From the NCBI RefSeq assembly GCF_010894455.1, contig NZ_JAAIXY010000028.1:62001-126000 (forward strand): a DNA stretch of 64,000 bases, in the 5' to 3' direction. The notes beneath the pieces are model-generated. The model had not been told where the DNA came from. It worked only from the letters and a program-made list of their open reading frames with translations, and did no database searches. Numbering within the stretch: position 1 is the first letter of the stretch; each line of letters opens with the position of its first letter. Both the position numbers and the translations under genes were made by a program. Shown here in pieces: positions 35,052 to 43,541 of the stretch. Origin of the DNA: Myxococcus eversor (GTDB lineage Bacteria; Myxococcota; Myxococcia; Myxococcales; Myxococcaceae).

Positions 35052-36971
35052 GTGCGTTACCCCCTCTGGCTCCTATTGGTTTGCGCCGGCTGTGCCGCGC
35101 GCGTGGTTCCCCCCTCTGGCGGCGAGTCCGCCCTGGCGTCCGTGCGTTCGGAAGGACTGACGCCCGCTCGAGAGCAGGTGCCTCCGGCACCCGTCGAAGC
35201 GGTGCCAGGAGTTCCGGCGGCGGGAGCGACCGCGGAGGCCGCGGCCGTCGTGGCCCAGGCCTCCGACGAGAGCTGCGCGCTGTCGGCGGAGGACCTGGAG
35301 GACGAGGCGGCGGAAGCCGGCGAGGGTGAGGGCGACGACGGCGAGGGCGAGACGCCGACGGTGGGGGGCGAGGTGCCCACCGGGCCGGTGTACTCGGCGG
35401 AGATCTCCGACGACGACCTGACGCGACGCTGGAAGGAAGACATCGCGTCGCTCGGCTCGATGGCGGTGGGCTTCGCGCACAGCGGGCGGCTGGTGAACTC
35501 GGTGCAGTTCCCCCGGGGTGACGACTGGATTGTCGTCTCGCCGGAGATTGCGTGGGGCACGCAGGAGAGCATCGACTACCTGGTGACGGCCATTCGCGAG
35601 GTGCGCTCGAAGTACCCGGAGGCGCCGCCCATCCGCGTCAACGGCATCAGCAACAAGGAGGGCGGCTACAAGCGTCCTCACAAGAGCCACCAGAATGGCC
35701 GGGACGTGGACGTCGGCTTCTACTACCCGACGGTGGACCCCATCCGGGAGCGCGAGCGCGAGCGGTACATCAACGTGCCGCTCAACTGGGCGTTCATCCG
35801 GGCGGTCGTCACCAAGACGGACATCCAGCTCATCCTCGTGGACAAGCGCGTACAGAAGGTCCTGTACGAGCATGCGCTGGCGGTGGGTGAGGACAAGGCG
35901 TGGTTGGACTCGTTGTTCAGCCCGGTGGGGATCATCCGGCACGCGCGTCGGCATCGTGACCACTTCCACCTGCGGTTCCACAACCCGAGGGCGCAGGAGC
36001 TGGGGCGCCGCGTGCAGCCGCTGCTGTCGTTGCAGCCCGAGCACAACGTGATGCTGCACCGCGTGCGCTCTGGCGACACGCTGGGGGGCATCGCGCTGAA
36101 GTACGGGTCGACGGTGTCGATGATTCGCAAGGCGAACCGCATGAAGAACAACTTCCTGCGTGCAGGCCAGCGGTTGTCGGTGCCGCTGAGGGGCCCGTGC
36201 ACCAACTGCCCCGTGCCGCCGCCCTTCGTGCTGCCGCCCCGGCAACTGCCGCCCGAGACGCAGGCTCCCGTGGTGGCCGCCGCCACCAGCGCCGCGCCCA
36301 CCGTGGAGACGGCGCTGGCGACGAACTGCGCGAAGCCCACGCCGGTGGTCGAGGTCGTGAAGCCCACGGGCGCCGCGCCTGTCGCAGAGATGGTGAAGCC
36401 CGCTGCCGCACCTGTTGCTGAGACGGTGAAGGCCGCTGCCGCGCCTGTCGCAGAGATGGTGAAGCCCGCTGCCGCGCCTGTCGCCGAGGCGGTGAAGCCG
36501 GCTGTTGCGCCTGTCGCCGAGGCGGTGAAGCCGGCTGTTGCGCCTGTCGCCGAGGCGGTGAAGCCGGCTGTTGCGCCTGTCGCCGAGGCGGTGAAGCCGG
36601 CTGTTGCGCCTGTCGCCGAGATGGTGAAGCCCGCTGTTGCACCCGTCGCCGAGGCAGTGAAGCCCGCTGTTGCTCCTGTCGCCGAGGCGGTGAAGCCCGC
36701 TGTTGCCCCTGTCGCCGAGGCGGTGACGCCCGCTGTTGCCCCTGTCGCCGAGGCGGTGAAGCCCGTCGCCGCTCCCGTGGCCGAAGCTCGCAAACCGGCG
36801 ATTGACCCGGCGGTGCACACCACGGTTCCTGTCGCCGCGTCGGCGCAGTCCGCGAGCATGCCCGTGTCAGAGTCGGCGCCGTCCGCCGCGGCCACGGTGA
36901 AACCCGCGTCCGTGGCCTCACCGCACGGAGCCTCGGAGGGTTCGTCCGCGGGCATCTCCCACGGACGCTGA
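35052..36971 (+). CDS. M74 (MepA-like) murein endopeptidase with LysM and repeat tail, lipoprotein
   Basis: 639 residues from GTG 35052; the N-terminus (RYPLWLLLVCAGC) is a short lipoprotein signal with Cys 12, which decides the start, although no clear ribosome-binding site is seen. After an acidic linker (GEGEGDDGEGE) comes a penicillin-insensitive murein endopeptidase domain (about 130-320) with metal ligands in HKSHQNGRDVDVGFYYP (H210, H213, D218, D220) and RHRDHFHLRF (H304, H306). A LysM peptidoglycan-binding repeat follows (HRVRSGDTLGGIALKYGS, about 336-380). The last 200 residues include 13 copies of an 11-residue PVAEAVKPAVA unit. It probably cleaves D,D or meso-DAP peptide crosslinks at the outer face. 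Confidence 0.88.
   Translation: MRYPLWLLLVCAGCAARVVPPSGGESALASVRSEGLTPAREQVPPAPVEAVPGVPAAGATAEAAAVVAQASDESCALSAEDLEDEAAEAGEGEGDDGEGETPTVGGEVPTGPVYSAEISDDDLTRRWKEDIASLGSMAVGFAHSGRLVNSVQFPRGDDWIVVSPEIAWGTQESIDYLVTAIREVRSKYPEAPPIRVNGISNKEGGYKRPHKSHQNGRDVDVGFYYPTVDPIRERERERYINVPLNWAFIRAVVTKTDIQLILVDKRVQKVLYEHALAVGEDKAWLDSLFSPVGIIRHARRHRDHFHLRFHNPRAQELGRRVQPLLSLQPEHNVMLHRVRSGDTLGGIALKYGSTVSMIRKANRMKNNFLRAGQRLSVPLRGPCTNCPVPPPFVLPPRQLPPETQAPVVAAATSAAPTVETALATNCAKPTPVVEVVKPTGAAPVAEMVKPAAAPVAETVKAAAAPVAEMVKPAAAPVAEAVKPAVAPVAEAVKPAVAPVAEAVKPAVAPVAEAVKPAVAPVAEMVKPAVAPVAEAVKPAVAPVAEAVKPAVAPVAEAVTPAVAPVAEAVKPVAAPVAEARKPAIDPAVHTTVPVAASAQSASMPVSESAPSAAATVKPASVASPHGASEGSSAGISHGR
36375..36803 (+). repeat. 33-bp tandem repeat encoding 11-residue units
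   Basis: Thirteen consecutive 33-base units encode APVAEAVKPAV variants (position 6 of the unit A, M, T or R). Several central units (about 36476-36610) are identical at the DNA level, showing recent slippage or unequal exchange. The tail is Pro/Ala/Lys-rich and should be extended and positively charged overall balance-wise, suitable for spanning the cell wall. Confidence 0.9.
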
Positions 36972-37106
36972 GCGTCGAGTGCTTCGCGAGTCCCGTGTCC
37001 GAGGCGGCGCCCAGTCCGCCTGTCGCCTCCGCAAGGCTCTTCGCGCGGAGCCTCGGTAGGTTCGTCCGCGGGCATCTCCCACGGACGCTGAGCGTCGGGC
37101 GCTTCG
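36866..37106 (+). repeat. tandem duplication of the M74 gene 3' end
   Basis: A unit of roughly 120 bases is present twice. The best-conserved part is 36926-36986 and 37046-37106, exactly 120 bases apart with about four mismatches over 61 bases, including CCGCGGGCATCTCCCACGG and the GACGCTGAGCGTC hairpin whose loop is the TGA stop codon of the first copy. The part before it (CCCGTGTC at 36861 and 36992) is more diverged. The second copy is untranslated and abuts the caspase gene stop at 37107. Confidence 0.85.
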
Positions 37107-38927
37107 TCAGAAGCGCGTCTTCACGCCCAGCTCCGCACTGGGCAGGAACTTCACCTCCGAGAAGTCGTTCACGCGCAGGACGGCCAGGGGCAGTCGCGCT
37201 CCGAGGCTCATCGCCAGCTCCGGCATGAGGTACATGGAGACGGACGCCATGGGCGCGACAGCGGGCCCCACGGTCCACCCCGTCTTGCCGGACTGAGACT
37301 GCACGATGAGCTGCAAGCTCGCCTCGGCACCCCCGGCGAACTCCATGATGCGAGAGCGCTTCCGCCACGCGTAGCCCACGCCGAACCCGGTGATGAACTC
37401 GCGGTTCTCTTCCTGCGGGCCCTGGCCCATCTGGAGAGAGAGCGTCATTCCACTCACCTCGGCCCTGGCGGTCTCCAGCCGGAACGCCAGCAAGGCTCCA
37501 CCCAGCTCGAGCGCTGAGTTGCGCACGCCCACGGAAAGGCTCACCTCACGGAGGCCAGAAGAGGCCAGCGGGCGAGGCATGGGCAGCGGCGGCAGCGGCA
37601 GGGCCTTCTCCAGCACCGGCTGCTCGGCGGCGAGCGTCACGGCTGGCTCCGGAGACGAAGCGGGTGCCACCCCGGCCATCGCCGCCTCCTCCTCCAGGGC
37701 CCGACGCAGCGCGGCCGTCTCCCAGGGCCGAGGCTCCTCTGGCGGCACCTTCTTGTCCGACCGCGCCCCCGGAGTCTGCGTGGGCTTCGCCGACGCTCCC
37801 GACGATGACTCAGGCCAGTTCCACTCCTCGGGCGAGGCCGACATGGCGGTCCGGGACGCGGGCTCCTCGCCCCCCTTCGTGCCACCCACGCTGGACGCGG
37901 GTGCCACCGGCTGCAGGTCCTCCCACCGCACCTTCCGAACCTGTCCCGCCGCCGTCCGCAAGGTGCCCTGGTGCTGCTTGCCCGCGCGCCACGCCCGCAG
38001 CTCGTAGTCCCCGGGAGGCACCGCGAGCCGAGGCACCGCGCCTGGCCCCAACTCCGCGAGCACCTGCCCCCGGCCGGGCCGCAGCAGCAACGCGCGCTCG
38101 AAGTCGTTGGGCAGCTCCAGCGCCGTGCCCGGGCTGGGAAGCTGCGTGAGGATGAGCTCGCCCTTGCCCGTCAGCCGGTAGTCATACGCGGGATGCTGCG
38201 CGCCCGTCAGCACGTCCGCCGTGGCGGAGACGGTATGCGCATACGCGTACTGATACGCCTCCGCCAGCGTCACCAGTCCATCGCCCGAGGCATCCGCCGC
38301 CCCGCGCAATCCAGACACCAGATGGTGCGTGAAGAGCGAGCCGCCCACCTCGCGAGACTCCAGCGCCAGCTCGTCCTCCGCGCTGGAGGTGAGCAGCGCA
38401 TGGCCGGTGCTGTGCACTTCGTCCGTCAAGCGCAGCTCGAACGAGGGGCCCGGACGTCCTCCCTTGAAGCGCAACAGCGCGCCGCTGCGGCAACTGTCGA
38501 CGATGGCGAGCCGCACATCCGCCTGCGTCGCGTCCAGCCACCGCCTCAGGTCCGCGTACAGCAGGCGCTCCGTGCCCAGCTCCAGGGCCACGCCATCCGA
38601 GTGCCCGGAGAAATAGAAGAGCAACACCACCCGCGTGTCCGGCAGGACGCGCAGCGAGTCCACCTTCTTCGCCGCGGCGTCCAGCGCGGCGCGCACCGTG
38701 GTCAGGTCCTGGCCCTGCAGGACGATGAGGTCCGAGGCGGGCACGTCCCCCAGCTCGGAGAGCACTCCGGCGAGCTTGACGGCGTCGGCCTCGGCGTACC
38801 GCAGAGGAGGTCGCTCACCGCTGCCCACGTTGTGACCCACCAGCACCGCGATGCGCCGGGTCCCCGCCTCGGCGGGAAAGGTGGCGCAGACAAGGACGGC
38901 GAGGAGGAGGCAGCGGATGGAGGTCAT
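37107..38927 (-). CDS. caspase-family (C14) protein, secreted
   Basis: 606 residues from ATG 38927. A signal peptide (CLLLAVLVCATFPAEA) precedes a caspase-like p20 domain: RRIAVLVGHNVGSGERPPLR, catalytic His 109 in LLFYFSGHSDG and catalytic Cys 146 in LAIVDSCRSGA, with LLTSSAEDELALES as a later strand. Residues from about 260 on are a linker and a C-terminal beta-rich region (SLSVGVRNSALELGGALLAF, FITGFGVGYAWRKRSR) that looks like an outer-membrane barrel or beta-sandwich. The ATG overlaps the stop of the anti-sigma gene (TGATG), so the gene is translationally coupled. Exported caspase homologues of this type occur in myxobacteria; the substrate is unknown. Confidence 0.87.
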   Translation of the reverse strand: MTSIRCLLLAVLVCATFPAEAGTRRIAVLVGHNVGSGERPPLRYAEADAVKLAGVLSELGDVPASDLIVLQGQDLTTVRAALDAAAKKVDSLRVLPDTRVVLLFYFSGHSDGVALELGTERLLYADLRRWLDATQADVRLAIVDSCRSGALLRFKGGRPGPSFELRLTDEVHSTGHALLTSSAEDELALESREVGGSLFTHHLVSGLRGAADASGDGLVTLAEAYQYAYAHTVSATADVLTGAQHPAYDYRLTGKGELILTQLPSPGTALELPNDFERALLLRPGRGQVLAELGPGAVPRLAVPPGDYELRAWRAGKQHQGTLRTAAGQVRKVRWEDLQPVAPASSVGGTKGGEEPASRTAMSASPEEWNWPESSSGASAKPTQTPGARSDKKVPPEEPRPWETAALRRALEEEAAMAGVAPASSPEPAVTLAAEQPVLEKALPLPPLPMPRPLASSGLREVSLSVGVRNSALELGGALLAFRLETARAEVSGMTLSLQMGQGPQEENREFITGFGVGYAWRKRSRIMEFAGGAEASLQLIVQSQSGKTGWTVGPAVAPMASVSMYLMPELAMSLGARLPLAVLRVNDFSEVKFLPSAELGVKTRF

Positions 38928-39688
38928 CACGGCTGGGTCTTCTCGAAGAGGAAGGAGGCCTGCGCCCCCGCGGGAACCGGCAACCGCGCGCGGTCCCGGA
39001 TGACGTCGGCCCCCCCGGCTGACAGCTCACGCAGGGCGGGAGCCACGGACTCGAACGACAAGGGCTTGCGAGAGAACAGGGCAAACACTCGCTCGGGGCC
39101 CGGTGCGTTGTCGAGCACCACGCTCCCCGGAATCTCCAGCGGCAACCCGTGCGAGGGCAAGAGGCCGCTCTCGGTGCCGCCAAAGGGGAAGTAGGTGCTC
39201 ACCTGTCCTGCCCCATCCACCGACACCACGAGCACGTAGGGCAGTCCCAGGCCCTCGACGACGAAGCGCACCTGGTCGCCAGGAGCCAGCGCCTCGCCTT
39301 CCTCCACCTTCCAGGTGCGCTCGCCCCGGTGCGCGAAGAGCTGCAGCGCCGCGCCTCCCTTGAGGGCGTACTGGGGCTCCTCGGGCGGCCTGGGCACGGC
39401 GACGAGCACGAGCAGCAGCACCACGGCCGAGGACAGGGCAAGGGCGGGGGCCCACCACCGCCAGCGAGGTCCCCAAGGGGAGACGCGTGTCGGGAGCCGG
39501 TCGGCGCGAGGAAGTACGTACGCCGTGAAGTGCCGGCGGTGCGACGCCAGCTCCTCCGCGCGGGTGCGACAGGTGAGACAGGCGTCCAGGTGGGACTGGG
39601 TGGCATCGCGCTCCTGGGGGGAGAGCGCATCCATCGCGAGGGCGTCCAGCTTGAGGCTGGAGACATGGGAGGGGGCGGCGTTCATCAT
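38927..39688 (-). CDS. membrane anti-sigma factor with zinc-finger and DUF4384-like domain
   Basis: 253 residues starting MMNAAPSHVSSLKLDALAMD, the start codon overlapping the sigma-factor stop (ATGATG/TGA). An anti-sigma zinc-finger helix pair is visible (SHLDACLTCRTRAEELASHR, a HxxxCxxC-type site), then one membrane helix (WWAPALALSSAVVLLLVLVA, about 79-100) and a periplasmic domain (VEEGEALAPGDQVRFVVEGL, PYVLVVSVDGAGQVSTYFPF) resembling DUF4384. It should hold the cognate ECF sigma factor at the membrane and release it on an envelope signal. The open frame continues to 40000 but that part overlaps the sigma gene. Confidence 0.87.
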   Translation of the reverse strand: MMNAAPSHVSSLKLDALAMDALSPQERDATQSHLDACLTCRTRAEELASHRRHFTAYVLPRADRLPTRVSPWGPRWRWWAPALALSSAVVLLLVLVAVPRPPEEPQYALKGGAALQLFAHRGERTWKVEEGEALAPGDQVRFVVEGLGLPYVLVVSVDGAGQVSTYFPFGGTESGLLPSHGLPLEIPGSVVLDNAPGPERVFALFSRKPLSFESVAPALRELSAGGADVIRDRARLPVPAGAQASFLFEKTQP

Positions 39689-40170
39689 GAGGGGGGCCTC
39701 CCGGCGAGCGCGTGCGCGTGCCGGTGGAAGTCTGCGAGCCGGTTGACGACGGTGCGACGGGAGATACCGAGCACCTGGGCCACCTCGTCCTGGGTCATCC
39801 CATCGGCGAGGTGCAGCCAGGCGACCTCGGCCACCTTGGGGGGAGCGGTGGAGATGAGGCGGCGAGCGAGGTCCCGGCTCTCCAACAGGCGCTCGGCGTC
39901 GACGCCCGGGGTGTCGGGCAGGTCCCCGACGGGCACGGCGCGGCGGCGCCTGTCGCGGGCCTGGTTGAGGCAGTAGTTGGTGGCCACGCGGTATATCCAT
40001 GCGAGGGCATGGTGGGCGTCGGGGGCGCGGTCCAACTGGCGATGCAGGCGAAGGAAGGTCTCCTGGGCCGCGTCCGCCGCCGCGGCGTCGTCGCCCAGAA
40101 TCTGCCGGCAGCGGGCATACAGGGCGGGCCCATAGGTGCGGTACAGCGAGTGGAGGCGGTCTTCGGACAT
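39685..40170 (-). CDS. ECF-type RNA polymerase sigma factor
   Basis: 161 residues from ATG 40170. Sigma region 2 is seen in LHSLYRTYGPALYARCRQIL, DAAQETFLRLHRQLDRAP and HALAWIYRVATNYCLNQARD, and region 4 in VAWLHLADGMTQDEVAQVLG followed by ISRRTVVNRLADF (helix-turn-helix). It heads a three-gene operon with its anti-sigma factor and the caspase-family gene; the stop overlaps the next start. Such ECF operons are usually autoregulated from a promoter just upstream, here in the 101-bp gap before the divergent AlkB-like gene, but I cannot identify the promoter motif with confidence. Confidence 0.92.
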   Translation of the reverse strand: MSEDRLHSLYRTYGPALYARCRQILGDDAAAADAAQETFLRLHRQLDRAPDAHHALAWIYRVATNYCLNQARDRRRRAVPVGDLPDTPGVDAERLLESRDLARRLISTAPPKVAEVAWLHLADGMTQDEVAQVLGISRRTVVNRLADFHRHAHALAGRPPS

Positions 40171-40271
40171 GGTGGTTTCTGAATTTCCGGCCTCCCTACC
40201 AACACCCGGGTTGTCCGGATTGCGCAACAGGCGCTGCGGACCCGAGCGGGTGTGGTAGCACGGGGCCGCCC

Positions 40272-41150
40272 ATGGCCCTTCCCCCCCGCCGTGGCCCCTC
40301 GCTGGCCCACAAGGCCCGCCAGCGCACTCCGGGTCACCACTACAACGCGAGCTTCCTGTCCGCCGTGGACCGGACGGACATCCTGAGCTGGCTCGGGGCC
40401 CTCCACCCGCTCTGGGAGGAGCGCTACTCCAAGCACTTCCCTCCTCCGCCGGGGCAGCAGCAGCGGCGCCTGTTGCGACCGGTGTACTGGCTGGGCAACT
40501 GGCAGTTCGCGTGCCTGGACTACTACCGCCCTCCGAAGGGCCTCTTGAACCGGTGCGTGAAGGCGGAGCCCTTCCCGGCGGTGCTCCAGCGGCAGGTGGA
40601 CAAAGTCGAGGAGCTGGCGCGGCGCATGTTCCGGGGCCCGGACATGCCCAAGGGCTGGCACCTCAACACCTGTCTGGTGAACTTCTACGGCAGCCGGCTG
40701 GAAGAGGACCGCTGGGTGGACACGGCGCGAGTGGGTGAGCACAAGGACTTCGAGCCGGGGCCGGTGGCCTCGCTGTCCTTCGGCGAGCGGGCGCTCATCC
40801 AGTTCGTCACGTCCTCACGGCCCGGCGAGCGCGACGCGGTGGTGCTGGAGCAGTGGCTGGATGACGGCTCGCTGGAGTTGTTCGGCGGGACGCGGTGGAA
40901 GGAGGAGACGTTCCACCGGGTGCAGCGCGTGGACACGCGCGACGGGCATGACCTGGCGCCGAAGCTGCCGGACTTCCGCACGCGGCGCATCAACCTGACG
41001 TTCCGCTACGTGCCGGACGTGCATGTGATTCCCTTCGCGAAGCTGTCCGACGAGGCGCGCGAGGACGTGCGCGGCTACATGGAGCAGCTCGCGAAGGGCA
41101 GCGCCTTCTTCCGTGCGGAGCTGGCCCGGGAGCGCCCCGCGTCACCCTGA
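40272..41150 (+). CDS. AlkB-like 2-oxoglutarate/Fe(II) dioxygenase
   Basis: 292 residues from ATG 40272. The jelly-roll core has the AlkB features NTCLVNFYG, the iron ligands H157 and D159 in VGEHKDFEP, H215 in ETFHRVQRV, and the RxNxTxR motif at 239-245 (RINLTFR) that binds 2-oxoglutarate. The protein is longer than classical AlkB (about 216 residues), mostly through an N-terminal extension of about 120 residues. AlkB enzymes oxidatively remove N-alkyl lesions from DNA or RNA; myxobacterial substrates are not known to me. The upstream frame to 39999 is a shadow of the sigma gene. Confidence 0.88.
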   Translation: MALPPRRGPSLAHKARQRTPGHHYNASFLSAVDRTDILSWLGALHPLWEERYSKHFPPPPGQQQRRLLRPVYWLGNWQFACLDYYRPPKGLLNRCVKAEPFPAVLQRQVDKVEELARRMFRGPDMPKGWHLNTCLVNFYGSRLEEDRWVDTARVGEHKDFEPGPVASLSFGERALIQFVTSSRPGERDAVVLEQWLDDGSLELFGGTRWKEETFHRVQRVDTRDGHDLAPKLPDFRTRRINLTFRYVPDVHVIPFAKLSDEAREDVRGYMEQLAKGSAFFRAELARERPASP

Positions 41151-41154
41151 GGGC

Positions 41155-41264
41155 GCGAGTCGTCCCGGGACCTCGTGGCCCCGGTCAGCGCTGCTTGCGA
41201 TGCGTCCGGGCGAGTCGTCCCGGGCGCTCTGGTCCGCGGTCAGCGCTGCTTGCGATGCGTCCGC
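41155..41264. repeat. 55-bp tandem duplication at the helicase 3' end
   Basis: Units 41155-41209 and 41210-41264 share GCGAGTCGTCCCGGG at the left and a 27-base identical right half (ending in CTGCTTGCGATGCGTCC). The second unit contains the stop codon and last eight codons of the helicase gene (minus strand); the first is an untranslated copy lying between the two convergent genes. Confidence 0.85.
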
Positions 41265-42496
41265 GCGTGGCGTCCCGCGGGCTGTCGCTGCTCGCGCTGG
41301 GGCGGCGCCTCCGAGTCCTGCTGAGGCGGGCCCGGGTCCTTCTGCGAGGCGACGAACTGGTTCCACGCCTCCCGGAACACAGGGGAGTCGCGAGGCACCT
41401 CCACGCGGGGAATCTGCCCGCGCATGATGCGCTCGATTTGCGCGACGACGGCCTTGTCCTTGGACGTGGCGAAGGTGGAGGCCACGCCGCTGGCCTGCGC
41501 GCGCGCGGTGCGGCCGATGCGGTGTACGTAGTCCTCGGGGGAGTGGGGCAGGTCGTAGTTGATGACCTGTCCCACGTCCTCCACGTCCAGGCCGCGCGCG
41601 GCGATGTCGGTGGCGACGAGGCAGCGGTACGTCCCCTTGCGGAAGCCCTCCATCGCCTGGCGACGCTGGTTCTGCGTCCGGTCCGCGTGCAGCACCGCGC
41701 TCTTGTGGCCCGCGCGCTGGAGGGTGCGCAGCACCTTGTCCGCCCGCTCCTTCGTCTTGGTGAAGACGAGCGCGGTGGCCTCGTCCTCCGCCAGCAGCGT
41801 CAGCAGCAGCGCGGACTTCTCCTCCGGCTTGACGACGTAGAGCCGCTGCTCGGCGCGCTCGGCGGGAGTGCCGCTGCGAGTCACCTCCACGCGCACCGGC
41901 CGGTACAGCATCTCGCGAGCGAAGCGAGTCACATCCGGCCCCAGCGTCGCGGAGAACAGCAGCGTCTGCCGACGGCGGGGCAGGGCCTCGAAGATGCGCT
42001 CGAGCTGCGGGAGGAAGCCCATGTCGAGCATCCGGTCCGCCTCGTCGAGGACGAGGGCCTCCAGCTTGCCGAAGTCCACCATCCCGTTCTCCAGCAGGTC
42101 CACCAGCCGGCCAGGCGTGGCGAGCACGAAGGTGGGCTGGGCCTTGAGCGCCTCCACCTGGGCGCCCATGTCCTCGCCGCCGATGACCACGGCGTGCGTC
42201 AGGCCACGCGCCTCGGCGAAGACCTGCACGGGCTCGGAGATCTGCTGGATGAGCTCACGGGTGGGGGCGAGCACCAGGCCGAGCGTGCCCTTCTTGCTGT
42301 GGAAGCGCTCCACCAGTGGCAGCACATAGGCGGCCGTCTTGCCGGTGCCGGTGGCCGCGCAGCCGATGATGTCCTTGCCCGAGAGGGCCGGGGGAATCGC
42401 CTGGGATTGGATGGGAGTGGGCTGCGTGAAGCGCACCCGGCGCAGGGCGCCGAGGGTGGCTTTGGACAGTCCGAGCCGGTCGAAGGATTCACTCAC
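41240..42496 (-). CDS. DEAD-box RNA helicase, RhlE-like
   Basis: 418 residues from GTG 42496 (reads MSESFDRLGL). All canonical motifs are present: Q motif (FTQPTPIQSQAIP), I (AATGTGKTAAY), Ia (APTRELIQQI), Ib (ATPGRLVDLL), II (VLDEADRML), III (FSATL), IV (ALVFTKTKERAD), V (ATDIAARGLD) and VI (HRIGRTARA). The short basic tail (HARTHRKQR) is typical of RhlE-type ribosome-assembly or RNA-decay helicases. It lies 60 bases downstream of the second VWA gene on the same strand and might be read through from that operon. Confidence 0.93.
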   Translation of the reverse strand: MSESFDRLGLSKATLGALRRVRFTQPTPIQSQAIPPALSGKDIIGCAATGTGKTAAYVLPLVERFHSKKGTLGLVLAPTRELIQQISEPVQVFAEARGLTHAVVIGGEDMGAQVEALKAQPTFVLATPGRLVDLLENGMVDFGKLEALVLDEADRMLDMGFLPQLERIFEALPRRRQTLLFSATLGPDVTRFAREMLYRPVRVEVTRSGTPAERAEQRLYVVKPEEKSALLLTLLAEDEATALVFTKTKERADKVLRTLQRAGHKSAVLHADRTQNQRRQAMEGFRKGTYRCLVATDIAARGLDVEDVGQVINYDLPHSPEDYVHRIGRTARAQASGVASTFATSKDKAVVAQIERIMRGQIPRVEVPRDSPVFREAWNQFVASQKDPGPPQQDSEAPPQREQRQPAGRHARTHRKQR

Positions 42497-42556
42497 GGCT
42501 TCGGGGTATCACGGCGCGAGGCCCCGTGGGAAAGAGCCTCGGCCGACACTGTCAAT

Positions 42557-43462
42557 CTACTTCGTGGCCCGCAGCTTCTGGGCCCAGGGCTCCAGGGCCC
42601 GGAGGATGCCCTTCACCCGCTCGGGGGACTTGCCTCCGTCCCGCAGCCGCTTCGCGACGGCGTCGAGGTGGGGGACGGCGTGCTCGGTGAGGGCCACGAG
42701 GGCGGCGGCCACGTCGCAGGTGTCCACGGCGTCGTCCATGCAGATGACCCTGTCCCCCATGACGTTGCGCCAGTAGGCCTCACAGTAGCCTCGGCGCCGC
42801 TGGTCCGGGATGAGGAAGAACGGGTGGAACGTGCGCTCCAGCCGTTGGACGGCCTGGGCGATGGGCATGTCCTTGTCGAGGGAGTCGCCGATGAGTCCTT
42901 TCGCCTGGGCCATGGACACCTTGTCCAGGGCGGGCTCGTCACCCGTCATGAAGAAGTAGCCCTTCTTCCCGCGCTTCTCGAAGCAGTCCATCGCGGTGTG
43001 CTCGGCGGCGAAGTACATGCCCAGCTCGTACGACTCGCCGGGGTTCGAGCCACCGCCGCGCTCCAGGAACATCCAGGTGAGCCACTGGTCCAGTTGGTTT
43101 TCGGAGGACTCGAACTGGCCGACCTGGAGCGGGGCGCGGTCGAAGAACGCGTCACCCACGGCCATGAAGAGCACCTGCGGGTCGGGGATGCCGGCCTCCA
43201 TGAGGTCCTTCATGAAGGAGGGGAACGTCTGTCGCGCGAGGATTTCGGGGATGTTGCCCATGGAGCCCGTCACGTCGAGCGCCATGACGACGGCGAGCGA
43301 GTTCGGATGCGCCTCGCTGTCGCGGCTCTCGCGGAACTTCACCCCCAGGGGGTCCATCTGGGGATGGCAGGCGCGCTGCTTGAAGACTTCCTGAGGCGGA
43401 AGCTCGCTGCGAGCCCGCGTCATCGCCTCATGTGCCTTGTGGCTGTAACTCCCGTAACCCAT
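42557..43462 (-). CDS. VWA-domain protein, second copy
   Basis: 301 residues from ATG 43462. The N-terminal 50 residues (MGYGSYSHKAHEAMTRARSE) are shared almost exactly with the paralogue at 44918-45925. A von Willebrand A domain follows with a MIDAS motif ALDVTGSMG (D63, T65, S67), LFMAVGDAFFDRAPLQVGQF, GMYFAAEHTAMDCFEKRGKK and FFMTGDEPA carrying later metal-site strands. There is no signal peptide, so it is cytoplasmic, as in TerY-like proteins that scaffold signalling complexes in a metal-dependent way. It is the last of four genes in the pseudokinase/VWA/PurA operon, 79 bases after the PurA-like stop. Confidence 0.88.
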   Translation of the reverse strand: MGYGSYSHKAHEAMTRARSELPPQEVFKQRACHPQMDPLGVKFRESRDSEAHPNSLAVVMALDVTGSMGNIPEILARQTFPSFMKDLMEAGIPDPQVLFMAVGDAFFDRAPLQVGQFESSENQLDQWLTWMFLERGGGSNPGESYELGMYFAAEHTAMDCFEKRGKKGYFFMTGDEPALDKVSMAQAKGLIGDSLDKDMPIAQAVQRLERTFHPFFLIPDQRRRGYCEAYWRNVMGDRVICMDDAVDTCDVAAALVALTEHAVPHLDAVAKRLRDGGKSPERVKGILRALEPWAQKLRATK

Positions 43463-43541
43463 GGTTGCTCGACCCCCTCGGTGGAGACTCCGCGAAGGTG
43501 TCTCGCGGCGCCCCGAAGCTAGCCCGGACGGCGCGCCCTCG

